Below, one piece after another: positions 44,702 through 54,491 of a DNA stretch of 64,000 bases. The notes beneath the pieces were generated by a model that worked only from the letters and a program-made list of their open reading frames with translations, was not told where the DNA came from and searched no databases. A program made the position numbers and the translations under genes. How positions within the stretch are numbered: the stretch's first letter is position 1; every line of letters starts with the position of its first letter. The DNA comes from Chitinophaga oryziterrae. GTDB taxonomy: Bacteria > Bacteroidota > Bacteroidia > Chitinophagales > Chitinophagaceae. The DNA lies in contig NZ_WRXO01000002.1 in NCBI RefSeq assembly GCF_009758125.1, positions 930,001 to 994,000 on the forward strand, given 5' to 3'.

Positions 44702-46303
44702 TTAATTCCAGCCATTTCGAATGTCTTTGGCGACGTTAGGATTATAATTTTTCTCTACATCGGGAATAGGGAACAGCACGTGTTTATCCTGGAAAGGTTG
44801 TGTGCCGGTTCCTGGTTCCGCAGCTTTTTCCGCGTTGATAGTTTGTTTGATAATTCCCCATCTCAGCAGGTCGAAATACCGGCATTGCTCTCCGCATAAT
44901 TCCAGTTGGCGTTCGCGCATCAATATTTTCATGGCATTGTCTTTATCCCCCAACGTAGTATACAAAAAGGCATGAGAGCGGGAGCGTATGCTGTCGATCA
45001 TCGCCAGTGGAGGATTGCCTGTATTACCTTGCTGGATATAGGCTTCGGCCAGCATCAGCATCACGTCAGCCAGGCGGATTACCTGTCCGTTGATGGGACT
45101 TTTAGGATCACCATATTTTTCCACGAGATTGTAATATTCATATTTCTTCCAGCGATAGTCGCCCTGTGGATCGGCAGCATCAAAAGGAAACGCTTTTGCT
45201 CCCGTAGTGCATTGCTGGCAGTACATGGTATCTCCCCCGGAAGCAGCGGTACCATAGAAGGTGGATCTGGCACGGGGATCAGTATACGGCTGGCCAGTTG
45301 CGGGATTTGGATAGGAGAATGCGTTCACAGCGGCATTGCTGATGTATACGTTTTTCCAATCGTTCCAGCCATATTCCATAGCGCGACCGGTATGCGTTTG
45401 TTTACCTACCTGTTCTGCACCATTGCCAAACATATAGTAAGGGGAGCCAATACCCCAGTCGGTCCACTGCTGATCCATGATCTGGAAGATGTTTTCCGGC
45501 GTGTTCTGATTGGTAGTGCTGAAAACATTATCAAATGAGGGGTCGAGTTTGTAGGTGTACGGCGCGCCCATCAGTTTTTCGAAGGAAGTTTGTGCAAGCC
45601 CCCATTTTTTCTGGTACAGGTAAACCTTTCCGAGCAGGGCTATCACTGCGCCTTTGGTTACCCTGCCCAATTCTGCGGCAGGATATACAGTAGGTAATTC
45701 CGTGGTTGCTTCGGCTTCTGTCAGGTCTTTTTCTATCTGATTCCATACGTCAGATGCAGGGCTGCGGGATAAATAGTTGTTTTGAAGCGTGGTTTGATAG
45801 TCGGTATACAGTGGCACATCTCCCCATAAGGTTACTAAATGGAAATACGCATATGCCCGGAGGAACTTTACCTCTGCGAGATATTGATTCAGTTTGGCGC
45901 GATCTGAGGTGGATGTAGGGTTCCAGGCCGCCGCCCGGTCTATCACCAGGTTGGTCCGGAAGATCATCCGGTAGAGGGAACTCCATAAGGCACTCTGATC
46001 TGCGTTGTTGGTACCAAAACTGTAATCGCCCAGTTCCTGTTCCGGCCCCAGCAAAAAGCTGGCGCGCTTGGCTTCATTTCCCATCAGGTCAAAAATATAA
46101 TAATACTCCCGGGCCCACAATCCGGGATGCAACAGTGTAGCGTAACTGGCAATAGTAGCCTGGTTCAGCGCTCCTATATTAGTGAAATAGGTATCGTACG
46201 CGTAGGCGCTCTGGTCCACCAGGTCGAGGCGCGACTTTTTACATTCGGGGAAAATCGTAATCAGCCCGGCTATCAGTAATAATTGATGTATATACTTCTT
46301 CAT
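44702..46303 (-). CDS. RagB/SusD family nutrient-binding lipoprotein (locus 3)
   Basis: A 533-residue classic SusD: leader MKKYIHQLLLIAGLITIF ending in PEC, then SRLDLVDQSAYAYDTYFTN. TPR-type helices include NLVIDRAAAWNPTSTSDRA and QYLAEVKFLRAYAYFHLVTL, followed by WGDVPLYTDY, then GKVYLYQKKWGLAQTSFEKL. The C-terminal signature is RERQLELCGEQCRYFDLLRW followed by HVLFPIPDVEKNYN. The residue before the presumed lipidated Cys21 is Glu (FPEC), unusual for a lipobox. It binds glycan at the surface and lies 17 bp behind its SusC. The downstream GH74-like enzyme suggests xyloglucan or a related beta-glucan as substrate. Confidence 0.93.
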   Translation of the reverse strand: MKKYIHQLLLIAGLITIFPECKKSRLDLVDQSAYAYDTYFTNIGALNQATIASYATLLHPGLWAREYYYIFDLMGNEAKRASFLLGPEQELGDYSFGTNNADQSALWSSLYRMIFRTNLVIDRAAAWNPTSTSDRAKLNQYLAEVKFLRAYAYFHLVTLWGDVPLYTDYQTTLQNNYLSRSPASDVWNQIEKDLTEAEATTELPTVYPAAELGRVTKGAVIALLGKVYLYQKKWGLAQTSFEKLMGAPYTYKLDPSFDNVFSTTNQNTPENIFQIMDQQWTDWGIGSPYYMFGNGAEQVGKQTHTGRAMEYGWNDWKNVYISNAAVNAFSYPNPATGQPYTDPRARSTFYGTAASGGDTMYCQQCTTGAKAFPFDAADPQGDYRWKKYEYYNLVEKYGDPKSPINGQVIRLADVMLMLAEAYIQQGNTGNPPLAMIDSIRSRSHAFLYTTLGDKDNAMKILMRERQLELCGEQCRYFDLLRWGIIKQTINAEKAAEPGTGTQPFQDKHVLFPIPDVEKNYNPNVAKDIRNGWN

Positions 46304-46320
46304 AAAATCACGTTTAGAAA

Positions 46321-49300
46321 TTAAAAACCTAATTGAATACCTGCGAGGAAAGTTCTTGGCTGTGGTACTTGTCCCTGATCAATACCGCGTGCAAACAGGT
46401 AGTCTCCTGCCACTTCCGGATCGTATCCGGTGTATTTGGTGAGAGTAACTAAGTTTTGTGCTGCTATGTAAATGCGGAGTGATTTAACGGCGCCCCTGGT
46501 GACATTGGTTAACATTGACACCGGGGCATTGTATCCAATAGTAATGTTCCGTAAGCGCAGGTAGCTGCCATCTTCCAGCCACCAGTCGGATGGACGGAGG
46601 TTACCGTTGCCGGTTACATTCTGGCCTATCCTGGGTAAAGCGGCTACATCGCCGGGTTTACGCCACCTGTTAAGTATATCGGTGCTGGCGTTGTGCCCTG
46701 TAGACATGAAGCTTGTATTTAATTTTAAGCCATTTAGGAGTTTTGTTCCGCTGATACCTGACAATACCAGGTTCAGGTCAAAGTTTTTATATGTGATACC
46801 GGCATTGATCCCGTAAATATATTTTGGGATGGCATTGCCTAATATCTCCTGGTCCTTTGCCGTAACCACTCCATCGCCGTCAATATCTTTATAAATAAAA
46901 TCACCCGGCAACAAACCATCCTGGTATTTCGCATCTGGTTTGCCTGTTTTTTTTGCTGCTTCCTGGTTGAGGGCAGCTATTTCGCTGGCATCTCTGGCCA
47001 CATGATCCAGCCGGTAGCCATAGAAGGAGCCGATAGCATTGCCTGCAGCGGTATAAGTGGTGGCGGGTACCGGCGTAAAGGCGCCGGCCTGGATAGGCGC
47101 AGAAAACTGATCGCCTAATGATAACACTTCGTTATGGTTAATAGATCCGTTGACGCTTACATTGAAGCTGAGGTTGTTGTTGATCTTATCCTTATACCCG
47201 ATGGTCAACTCAAAACCTTTATTCCGGGCGTCGGCTGCATTTACTGTTTTGCGAGGCTGCGTACCGGTAAGACTTACGCCAATACTGGCAGGTAGCAGGG
47301 TGGTTACGAGCAAACCGGTACTTTTACGATCATACCAATCGGCTTCGACGGTGAGGCGGTTATTTAAGAAGGCCAGGTCGATGCCTATATCGGTTTGATT
47401 AGTTTGTTCCCATTTTAAATCAGGGTTGCTTACCGTCGTCAACGTAGTACCGGATATAAATGTTTCCGTGCTGCCCAGGGAGTATACCAGTGCGCCGCCT
47501 GGTGTGCCCTGGTACGTTTTTGCGGTATTCAGGAAGTTGGGAATATTGTTGTTGCCGGTTTGTCCCCAGCTGGCGCTCAGCTTTCCATCCGACAGTACCG
47601 GGAATATTTTTTTAATAAATGCTTCTTCTGAAAAGCGCCAGGATAAACCTACGGCAGCGAAATTACCGTAACGGTTGTTAGGGCCAAAGTTGGAAGCGCC
47701 ATCCCTGCGATAACTGGTGGTCAGTATGTACTTATCATCATAAGTATAGTTCAACCTGCCGTAGTAAGAGATCACAGAAGGACGTGCATAGTTGGAATAG
47801 GCATTGGTAACGGATTGAGAAGAAGCCACCCCCACATTGGTGATATTATCATTGGGTTGCCCGGTACCCCTGATGGAAGAGCCATTCGTGATTCCCGGAT
47901 CAATATAGCTTTGCCCGGCGATCAAAGAGAACTGGTGTTTGCCAAGTAGTTTTTCGTACGACAGATAGTTTTCCAGCATGTAGTAGGAGTTTTCCGTAAA
48001 AGTCAGCATCGACTGGCGGGCCTGGTTCAGGAAATTGGACGCCTGGTACTGTTGCTGATAACTGTTACTTCGGCTGGAGTTCACTTCTGCTGCGAACTGT
48101 GAACGGAATTTTAATCCATCTATGATACGCACTTCCCCCGATAGTTGTGGAAAGAAAGCCAGTGATCTGGAAGTTTGACTTTTCATGGCAATCTCCTGTA
48201 TTGGATTAGCGGCATTGCTGAAGTCATCGATGTTGGAGAGGATAGAATATCCGCCCTGGATAGTTGGGTCCAGGACAGGTTTATAGGGAGCATATTGTAT
48301 GGCATTGATGATATTGGCATTGTTGCCTTTGCCTGCATATTGCCGGACGATGATGTTTTGTGTAAACCTGAACCGGCCCAGCGTTTCTTCGAGACTTACA
48401 CGTGCCTGGAATCTCTTGTTGGTAGCATTGGTTAAGATCGCCTGCTGATTGATATAAGTGGCAGATACACTATAGTTTACTTTTTCGCCACCGCCGCTGA
48501 TGTTCAGATCATTTTCTGATACCATGGCATCACGGAAGATGGCATCCTGCCAGTCGGTACTGTCCTGTAAAACTGCCGTTGTGTTGAATTTTGCCGGCAG
48601 TACGGTATTCTTAGTAACGGCGAGATCTTTCAGCGCGTCCACATATTGTGCTGTATTGAGCAGGTGCAGTTGTTTCCAGGCCCTGGCGATGCCCCATTGA
48701 GAGGTAAAGCTGACGCGGGGAGGACCGGTCTTTCCTTTTTTGGTGGTGATGATCACCACGCCATTGGCGGCAGCGGAGCCATAGATAGCTGTGGAAGATG
48801 CATCTTTCAGGATGGTGATACTTTCTATATCCTGAGGATTGAGCGTATTAAAAAGGTTTTTGGTGCCCTGGATGCCATCCACTACATACAGAGGATTGAT
48901 ATCGGTGAAGCTACCGGTACCCCTGATGATAATCTGGGCATCTGCGCCGGCGCCACCGCTGCTTTGCAGTACCTGTACGCCGGCTGCTTTACCGATAAGT
49001 AGCTGCGAGGGATTGGTGGCATTTACCGCACCGGCTTCTTTCACCGTTACTACGTTGTAGGCGCCCGCCACATCTTTCTTTCTGGCAGTACCATAACCGA
49101 TAACAACGATGTCGTTCAGTGCAGACACGGTTTTGACGAGACGTATAGAAAAAGTGAGAGTGGCGCCTGATTTCAGGGATACGTTGTTCAGCCGCTGAGT
49201 TTCAAAACCCATGTAAGAAACGCTGAAAGAGTATTTTCCTTCAGGGGGTAATCCGGAGAAACGAAATATGCCATTGCTGTCAGTTACCACACCGGCGGTA

Positions 49301-49479
49301 TACTTTGTTTTTTCATTGAGCGTCACAACAGAGGCATTGGGGAGAAGGTCTCCCTGATCTGTGCGCACGGTGCCGGTCACCTGCAGGCGACCTTGCGCCT
49401 GGGTGGTCATTGAAACGCCTGATATCAACATGACTAGTAGCAGAAACAGACACCATTTTGGTCGATAGAACATCTTCAT
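46321..49479 (-). CDS. SusC/RagA TonB-linked outer membrane protein, no STN domain (locus 3)
   Basis: A 1052-residue protein. The signal peptide (ends MTTQAQ, about residue 29) is followed directly by the regulatory-like domain (LQVTGTVRTDQGDLLPNASV, VSYMGFETQRL). The plug has DIVVIGYGTARKKDVAGAYN, LLIGKAAGVQVLQSSGGAGA, NPLYVVDGIQGTKNLFN and ILKDASSTAIYGSAAANGVV. The barrel ends RTFLAGIQLGF. Unlike the SusC proteins of loci 1 and 2 it lacks the STN domain that normally contacts FecR, although a sigma/FecR pair lies immediately upstream in the same direction. It imports oligosaccharides with the SusD 17 bp downstream. Confidence 0.93.
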   Translation of the reverse strand: MKMFYRPKWCLFLLLVMLISGVSMTTQAQGRLQVTGTVRTDQGDLLPNASVVTLNEKTKYTAGVVTDSNGIFRFSGLPPEGKYSFSVSYMGFETQRLNNVSLKSGATLTFSIRLVKTVSALNDIVVIGYGTARKKDVAGAYNVVTVKEAGAVNATNPSQLLIGKAAGVQVLQSSGGAGADAQIIIRGTGSFTDINPLYVVDGIQGTKNLFNTLNPQDIESITILKDASSTAIYGSAAANGVVIITTKKGKTGPPRVSFTSQWGIARAWKQLHLLNTAQYVDALKDLAVTKNTVLPAKFNTTAVLQDSTDWQDAIFRDAMVSENDLNISGGGEKVNYSVSATYINQQAILTNATNKRFQARVSLEETLGRFRFTQNIIVRQYAGKGNNANIINAIQYAPYKPVLDPTIQGGYSILSNIDDFSNAANPIQEIAMKSQTSRSLAFFPQLSGEVRIIDGLKFRSQFAAEVNSSRSNSYQQQYQASNFLNQARQSMLTFTENSYYMLENYLSYEKLLGKHQFSLIAGQSYIDPGITNGSSIRGTGQPNDNITNVGVASSQSVTNAYSNYARPSVISYYGRLNYTYDDKYILTTSYRRDGASNFGPNNRYGNFAAVGLSWRFSEEAFIKKIFPVLSDGKLSASWGQTGNNNIPNFLNTAKTYQGTPGGALVYSLGSTETFISGTTLTTVSNPDLKWEQTNQTDIGIDLAFLNNRLTVEADWYDRKSTGLLVTTLLPASIGVSLTGTQPRKTVNAADARNKGFELTIGYKDKINNNLSFNVSVNGSINHNEVLSLGDQFSAPIQAGAFTPVPATTYTAAGNAIGSFYGYRLDHVARDASEIAALNQEAAKKTGKPDAKYQDGLLPGDFIYKDIDGDGVVTAKDQEILGNAIPKYIYGINAGITYKNFDLNLVLSGISGTKLLNGLKLNTSFMSTGHNASTDILNRWRKPGDVAALPRIGQNVTGNGNLRPSDWWLEDGSYLRLRNITIGYNAPVSMLTNVTRGAVKSLRIYIAAQNLVTLTKYTGYDPEVAGDYLFARGIDQGQVPQPRTFLAGIQLGF

Positions 49480-49502
49480 AACTGGAACGTGTTTTTTAAG
49501 TG

Positions 49503-49538
49503 CAGGGCATAGTAAGCCCTGGGGCGCTATAAGCGCCC
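49503..49538 (-). promoter_or_regulatory. two adjacent hairpins between FecR and SusC (locus 3)
   Basis: CAGGGC / GCCCTG (49503-49521, 7-nt loop) abuts GGGCGCT / AGCGCCC (49522-49538, 3-nt loop). They lie in the 87-bp FecR-SusC gap and could mark an RNA processing or attenuation point that lets SusCD accumulate separately from FecR. Confidence 0.45.
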
Positions 49539-49566
49539 ACTTGTGGAATAGAACTATATAGGTGAA

Positions 49567-50616
49567 TTATTTTCTCTTAATTATAAATCCGCTATCATTC
49601 CGGATCAGCTTCAGATTATTGGGACGCGTTAAATCAGTCAGGATAGTCTCCAGCGAGTCTGTTTTTTCAAATTTACCATCGAAATAAATCTCTATTACGT
49701 CTGAAGGATAATAGTAGATCGCTATTCCATAGTAATTACTCAGTTGATCCAATACCTGCGACATAGGTTGATTATTGAATTTATACCAGTCCGGTTTCGT
49801 ATCACCTGTGCCGTTACTTCCGGCTCTTACTAATATGTCCTTGCCCCTGGTATTGAAGTCAAACACAAAAGCTTTTCCTGTTTTACGGTAGTAGTTGAGT
49901 TCTTTGCCAGGAGTAAGTACTACATCGTTGATGACTTTCCTTTTATTGACAGATCCTTGTACCAACACTTTCCCGCTGTTCAGTCTTACGCTGATCATAT
50001 TTTCTCCGGGAATGGCTTTTACATGAAAAAAGGTGCCCAATACGGTCGTATATAGTTCGCCGCTATACACTACGAAAGGATGTAATTCATCGGCGGCTAC
50101 AGTAAAATCGGCTTCTCCTGTCAGGTAAATGTTCCTGTTTTCCCTGAATTGTTTGTTATATACCATGGTGGCTGCCGGCAGCAGCCGTACTACAGAACCA
50201 TCTGGTAATACGATGGCCATGGTTTTATGGCTGGTGTTGGTGGTCTGTTGCTGTTGTTCGGAAGGAATCGTTACTGTCATTCCCGGGTTAACAACAACTA
50301 TTTTTTGATGGTCACGGCGGAGCAGTAACATGGTTCCGCCAACTAATACACCAGCTGATACTGCCGCGATGGCCAGTCGTTTAATCCATTTCTTCCGGTT
50401 ATCAGCCGATACTGTTTGTTGATGAATATTTTTCAGCCACTGCTGGGAAACGGTTTCCGGGAAGTGGCCGCCTTCCTGTAATTGCAGGAATTCCCCTTCC
50501 GGCAGGTATTTCTCCAGCATATCAGAATGCTCCTGCAGGTAATTGGCTATCCTGCGGGTTTCTTCCGGTGTGCATTGATTGCTGAAGAACCGCTTCAGTA
50601 ATTCATCATTTATCAT
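49567..50616 (-). CDS. FecR family anti-sigma factor (locus 3)
   Basis: A 349-residue protein. Cytoplasmic N-terminal part (MINDELLKRFFSNQCTPEET, about 1-80), transmembrane helix LAIAAVSAGVLVGGTMLLL (about 86-104), FecR domain (IVLPDGSVVRLLPAATMVYN, NIYLTGEADFTVAADELHPF, VLGTFFHVKAIPGENM) and C-terminal DUF4974-like domain (WYKFNNQPMSQVLDQLSNYY to LIRNDSGFIIKRK). It follows the sigma factor by 70 bp. Because the neighbouring SusC lacks an STN domain, what contacts this protein from the outer membrane is unclear. Confidence 0.92.
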   Translation of the reverse strand: MINDELLKRFFSNQCTPEETRRIANYLQEHSDMLEKYLPEGEFLQLQEGGHFPETVSQQWLKNIHQQTVSADNRKKWIKRLAIAAVSAGVLVGGTMLLLRRDHQKIVVVNPGMTVTIPSEQQQQTTNTSHKTMAIVLPDGSVVRLLPAATMVYNKQFRENRNIYLTGEADFTVAADELHPFVVYSGELYTTVLGTFFHVKAIPGENMISVRLNSGKVLVQGSVNKRKVINDVVLTPGKELNYYRKTGKAFVFDFNTRGKDILVRAGSNGTGDTKPDWYKFNNQPMSQVLDQLSNYYGIAIYYYPSDVIEIYFDGKFEKTDSLETILTDLTRPNNLKLIRNDSGFIIKRK

Positions 50617-50686
50617 ATTATATACGGCTGATAGATAAGTAATACGTTTGTAACGCGCGAACTACGTAGTCTGATTCAAAAATATT

Positions 50687-51259
50687 TTAAAACCGGCTAA
50701 ACCAGGCCAGGAGAGATACCATGAACCCGAGATAATGTTTTATCTGTTTGATAGCCTGGAAAATATGTGTTTCCACAGTTCTGGATGATAAGGAAAGTTC
50801 GTGTGCAATCTGCTGGTAGCTCATACCTTTAAAACGACTCATTTCGAATACCTTACGACGCATCGGAGGCATTTCTTTCAATGCATTTGCCAGCTTCACC
50901 TGGAGTTCTTTTTCCGCCAGCTTCCCCCAGAGGTCATCTACCGGCAGGGTATACTTGTCTATTACATGGATTACCTTTTCCTTGTAAACGGTTTCCTTGC
51001 GGAGAAAGTCGATCAGGGTGGTGCGGGCAATGCGGAACAGCTGTAACTGTATATCGAGGTCATCGGCGAGATTTTCCCGGTAGTTCCAGCATTTGATGAA
51101 TGTAAGCTGCGTCACCTCTTCTGCAATGAAGGATGACCTGGTTTTTTGGAGAACAAAATAGTAGACCCTTTTGTGCCAGGAATAAAAGACTTCATTAAAC
51201 ACCAAGAGGTTACCTTGTTTCAAAGCAGCTATAGTATTCAAAACGTGGCAATTTACCAC
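50687..51259 (-). CDS. FecI-like ECF sigma factor (locus 3)
   Basis: A 190-residue ECF sigma factor. Region 2: FNEVFYSWHKRVYYFVLQKT, FIAEEVTQLTFIKCWNYREN, DIQLQLFRIARTTLIDFLRK. Region 4: MPPMRRKVFEMSRFKGMSYQ followed by QIAHELSLSSRTVETHIFQA. The usual hydrophobic tail (LGFMVSLLAWFSRF) ends it. It is preceded, 196 bp upstream in the same direction, by a second FecR-type gene and followed by a full FecR, so two anti-sigma-like proteins flank one sigma factor. It probably drives the SusCD/GH74 locus. Confidence 0.92.
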   Translation of the reverse strand: MVNCHVLNTIAALKQGNLLVFNEVFYSWHKRVYYFVLQKTRSSFIAEEVTQLTFIKCWNYRENLADDLDIQLQLFRIARTTLIDFLRKETVYKEKVIHVIDKYTLPVDDLWGKLAEKELQVKLANALKEMPPMRRKVFEMSRFKGMSYQQIAHELSLSSRTVETHIFQAIKQIKHYLGFMVSLLAWFSRF

Positions 51260-51455
51260 AGCAATTTAAATAAATAAATGTGGAAATTCCTATAGATGCG
51301 GGTCGGCAGTTCTGCAGGTGGCCTGATAAATGCCAGATCTCTTATATATATTCGTTATGTTGATCAGGCGTTTCGACCGGATTTTCAACATCCTGCTTAA
51401 GATGCTTCAAAACATATCGAACATAGCCTGTTGTTGTTATAGTGCCTCTTTTATT

Positions 51456-52250
51456 TTAAAAAGTAATATTCACTTTCTCATTACTAATCTTATAAGTAAA
51501 CTTAGTCTGCTTACGCAAATTATCCAGCACCTGACTAAGTGTAGCATGATCAAAGCTGGCAGTAACAGGGGCTACTTCCGCAGTGTTCCCGTCTACATAA
51601 ATTTCTGTACCGTACCAGTCTTCCAGTTTATGCATTACGTTCATAAACGGTTCTTTCTCGAAAGACATTTTCTCATCCAGCCATTCCTTCATTTCCAGTG
51701 GTACATAAGTTTCCTTTTCCATCAGGTCAATCTCCTTATTGGCCAGGATCATATTGCCATTTCCCAGAATCTCCGGTTGATTGTCTGTAGTGGAAAGGTA
51801 GGATTTGGTCACCTGCAGCTTACCACTGACCAGGTATGCCGTAGCGCCCTGCTGTAATTCAAAACACCGGATTTTGAAAGCAGCAGCAGGCTGGGTAGTC
51901 AGGATCAGGATGTTTGTTTTTACGATCAACGGCCCGGGCGCATCAAAATAAGCTTCTCCGTCCAGCAGTACCGCATGCTGCCGCATAAAGCTGTCCGGTA
52001 CCATTAACCGGGTATTCCCGTTTAAAATGACAGTGGTATTGTCAGGCAGGGTGATTTTCCTGCGTTCTCCTGCTGTGCCGGTATAAGTAGTGTAACCCTG
52101 TTGTTTATCACGCAGCTGGTGTAATACAGGCTTATTATGCCCCTGGCGGTAGTACCAGGCAGCGATAGTGGTGGCAGAAAGTATTACTACAACTACCAGG
52201 TACAGCCATTTACTCTGGAAGATTTTGCTTGGTGTATTAGAATTAGGCAC
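51456..52250 (-). CDS. short FecR-like protein lacking the cytoplasmic anti-sigma domain
   Basis: A 264-residue protein. Only about 12 residues precede the transmembrane helix (WLYLVVVVILSATTIAAWYY, residues about 15-34), so the usual 70-90 residue cytoplasmic anti-sigma segment is missing. The periplasmic parts are present: a FecR domain (RKITLPDNTTVILNGNTRLM, VLLDGEAYFDAPG) and a DUF4974-like domain (MSFEKEPFMNVMHKLEDWYG to FTYKISNEKVNITF). It could compete with or modulate the full FecR at 49567. Alternatively it may serve a sigma factor elsewhere or be a decaying copy; the frame is intact with no sign of decay. It is divergent from the proline dehydrogenase gene. Confidence 0.82.
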   Translation of the reverse strand: MPNSNTPSKIFQSKWLYLVVVVILSATTIAAWYYRQGHNKPVLHQLRDKQQGYTTYTGTAGERRKITLPDNTTVILNGNTRLMVPDSFMRQHAVLLDGEAYFDAPGPLIVKTNILILTTQPAAAFKIRCFELQQGATAYLVSGKLQVTKSYLSTTDNQPEILGNGNMILANKEIDLMEKETYVPLEMKEWLDEKMSFEKEPFMNVMHKLEDWYGTEIYVDGNTAEVAPVTASFDHATLSQVLDNLRKQTKFTYKISNEKVNITF

Positions 52251-52370
52251 TGGGAATACTGATTTTGTTGAAGGTATAAAAATAAAGAAAAGTCTGTAAC
52301 GGATTTAAATAAACGCTTTTTTATTAATATTTTAATTAATGAAAGATAGGCTTGGTTTGATATTATCTAA

Positions 52371-52403
52371 TTTTTGCGGATAGGGAGAGGGGTATTAACT
52401 TTG
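52371..52403 (+). promoter_or_regulatory. Bacteroidota promoter of the proline dehydrogenase gene
   Basis: -33 element TTTTTG (52371-52376), 19-bp spacer, -7 box TAACTTTG (52396-52403), a full match to the TTG-N19-TANNTTTG consensus. The start codon at 52410 is only 7 bases beyond, so the mRNA may be leaderless. Confidence 0.75.
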
Positions 52404-52409
52404 CGGCCC

Positions 52410-53588
52410 ATGGATAAGCAGCTATCATTATCATTTGAGAATACAGCCATTGCCTTTGAATCAAAATCAGACCGCGCTTTAAAGAAAGCTGATTTCCTGT
52501 TTAGCAGCATGGGGAAACCCTGGCTGGTAAAGCTGGGAGGCGCCTTAACACCACTGGCCTTTAAACTGCATCTACCTGTAAAAGGACTGATCAAAAACAC
52601 TATTTTCAGCCAGTTTTGTGGGGGCGAAAGCCTGGAAGAAGCGGCGCGTACTGCCGAAGGATTAGGTAAATATCATGTGGGTGTGGCGTTGGATTATGGG
52701 GTAGAGGCCATGGAAGGAGAGGAGAATTATGATAAGGCTTTACCGGAATTTATCCGGGCTATCCAATATGCTGCCGGTAAACCCAGTATCCCCTTCATCG
52801 CTATTAAGGTAACCGGTTTTGCACGTTTTTCGCTGCTGGAAAAACTGCATGAAGGAAGCCCGCTCAGTCCACAGGAAGTGGAAGAGTACTCCCGCGTAAA
52901 AGGCCGCATACTGGCCATTGCAGAAGCTGCGGCCAAACATAAAATAGGTTTGCTCATAGATGCAGAGGAATCCTGGATACAACAACCGGTAGACGACCTC
53001 GCGGACGACCTGATGGCCCGCTTCAACAAAGAAAACGTTATCATCTACAATACTTTCCAGTTATACCGTCACGACAGGCTGCTTTACCTGCAAAAGTCTT
53101 TCGACAAGGCCCGGCAGGGTGGTTACCTGCTAGGCGCTAAACTGGTACGTGGCGCTTATATGGAAAAGGAACGCAAACGTGCCCTGGAAATGGGTTACCC
53201 TTCTCCCATACAACCTGATAAGGAATCTACCGACCGCGACTATGATGCTGCTGTACGTTTCTGTATGGAACGTCTGGACAGATTGGGTGTATTTATCGGC
53301 ACGCACAACGAAGACAGCTCCATGCTGGCCGCCAGCCTGATGGACAAGCAAAAATTACCACACCAGCATCCACATGTCAACTTCTCCCAGTTATTAGGGA
53401 TGAGCGATAATATTACTTTCAACCTGGCACACGCCGGCTATCATGTGTCCAAATACCTGCCTTATGGCCCGGTAAAAGACGTAATGCCATACCTGCTCCG
53501 CCGCGCTCAGGAAAACACGTCTATCTCCGGACAGGTAGGCCGCGAGCTGGGACTGATCCGCCGCGAACTGAAGAGAAGAGCGCTGTAA
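52410..53588 (+). CDS. proline dehydrogenase
   Basis: A 392-residue flavoenzyme that oxidises L-proline to pyrroline-5-carboxylate and passes electrons to the quinone pool. I start at the ATG at 52410 ([18 protein letters not shown]) because the TTG 12 codons upstream lies inside the promoter. Family features are the TIM-barrel strands [19 protein letters not shown] and [72 protein letters not shown] and the C-terminal [12 protein letters not shown] with the Arg pair that binds the substrate carboxylate. It is a stand-alone enzyme, not fused to a P5C dehydrogenase as in PutA. It lies 82 bp before thyA. Confidence 0.93.
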   Translation: MDKQLSLSFENTAIAFESKSDRALKKADFLFSSMGKPWLVKLGGALTPLAFKLHLPVKGLIKNTIFSQFCGGESLEEAARTAEGLGKYHVGVALDYGVEAMEGEENYDKALPEFIRAIQYAAGKPSIPFIAIKVTGFARFSLLEKLHEGSPLSPQEVEEYSRVKGRILAIAEAAAKHKIGLLIDAEESWIQQPVDDLADDLMARFNKENVIIYNTFQLYRHDRLLYLQKSFDKARQGGYLLGAKLVRGAYMEKERKRALEMGYPSPIQPDKESTDRDYDAAVRFCMERLDRLGVFIGTHNEDSSMLAASLMDKQKLPHQHPHVNFSQLLGMSDNITFNLAHAGYHVSKYLPYGPVKDVMPYLLRRAQENTSISGQVGRELGLIRRELKRRAL

Positions 53589-53658
53589 CCTTACCCGTTT
53601 CAATATAGATCCAAACGTATACTGTACGGCCACCAGGGGCCCTCTGATATTTTTTTCG

Positions 53659-53666
53659 TTACTTTG
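53659..53666 (+). promoter_or_regulatory. possible -7 box just before thyA
   Basis: TTACTTTG matches TANNTTTG at 7 of 8 positions and ends 4 bases before the thyA ATG, a second near-leaderless arrangement. No clear TTG at -33. Confidence 0.4.
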
Positions 53667-53670
53667 CCTC

Positions 53671-54465
53671 ATGGAACAATACCTTCATCTGCTACAACAT
53701 ATACTGGATCAGGGAGCTGTGAAAACTGACCGGACAGGCACAGGCACTACAAGTTGTTTTGGTTACCAAATGAGATTCAATCTTCAGGATGGACTTCCGC
53801 TGGTCACTACCAAAAAACTGCACCTGAAATCCATTATTTATGAGTTGCTGTGGTTCCTGAATGGTGATACGAACGTTAAATACCTGCAGGACCATGGAGT
53901 AAAAATATGGGATGAGTGGGCCGATGAAAACGGCGACCTCGGACCCGTATACGGTAAGCAATGGCGCAGTTGGGAATCTAAAGATGGGACCGTCATCGAT
54001 CAGATCAGCGAAGCCGTAAAAACGATCAAAAACAATCCGGACTCCCGCCGTATTATCGTTAATGCCTGGAACGTGGGAGACCTGCCTAAAATGGCATTAA
54101 GTCCCTGTCATTGCCTGTTCCAGTTTTATGTGGCCAACGGCCGTCTTAGCTGTCAGTTATACCAGCGCAGCGCAGACGTATTCCTGGGCGTTCCTTTTAA
54201 CATCGCTTCTTATGCCATCCTCACTATGATGATGGCACAGGTATGTGGCCTGGAACCTGGCGATTTCATTCATACTTTCGGAGATGTACACTTATACAGT
54301 AACCATATAGAGCAGGCGAAACTGCAACTCAGCCGTCAGCCTTTTGAACTGCCGGTACTGAAAATAAACCCGGATGTAAAAGACATATTCGGCTTTAAAT
54401 ATGAAGATTTTGAACTGACAAACTACCAGTTCCATCCGCATATTAAAGCGCCGGTAGCCGTTTAA
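53671..54465 (+). CDS. thyA: thymidylate synthase
   Basis: A 264-residue protein of the exact usual length. It converts dUMP to dTMP using methylene-tetrahydrofolate and releases dihydrofolate. Landmarks are [20 protein letters not shown] at the N-terminus (dUMP phosphate Arg), [53 protein letters not shown], the catalytic Cys in [30 protein letters not shown] and [12 protein letters not shown]. The N-terminus [18 protein letters not shown] is typical. The folA gene follows after 26 bp, the common thyA-folA pairing that recycles dihydrofolate. Confidence 0.98.
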   Translation: MEQYLHLLQHILDQGAVKTDRTGTGTTSCFGYQMRFNLQDGLPLVTTKKLHLKSIIYELLWFLNGDTNVKYLQDHGVKIWDEWADENGDLGPVYGKQWRSWESKDGTVIDQISEAVKTIKNNPDSRRIIVNAWNVGDLPKMALSPCHCLFQFYVANGRLSCQLYQRSADVFLGVPFNIASYAILTMMMAQVCGLEPGDFIHTFGDVHLYSNHIEQAKLQLSRQPFELPVLKINPDVKDIFGFKYEDFELTNYQFHPHIKAPVAV

Positions 54466-54491
54466 CCATCATTTACCAATCAATACTTTAC

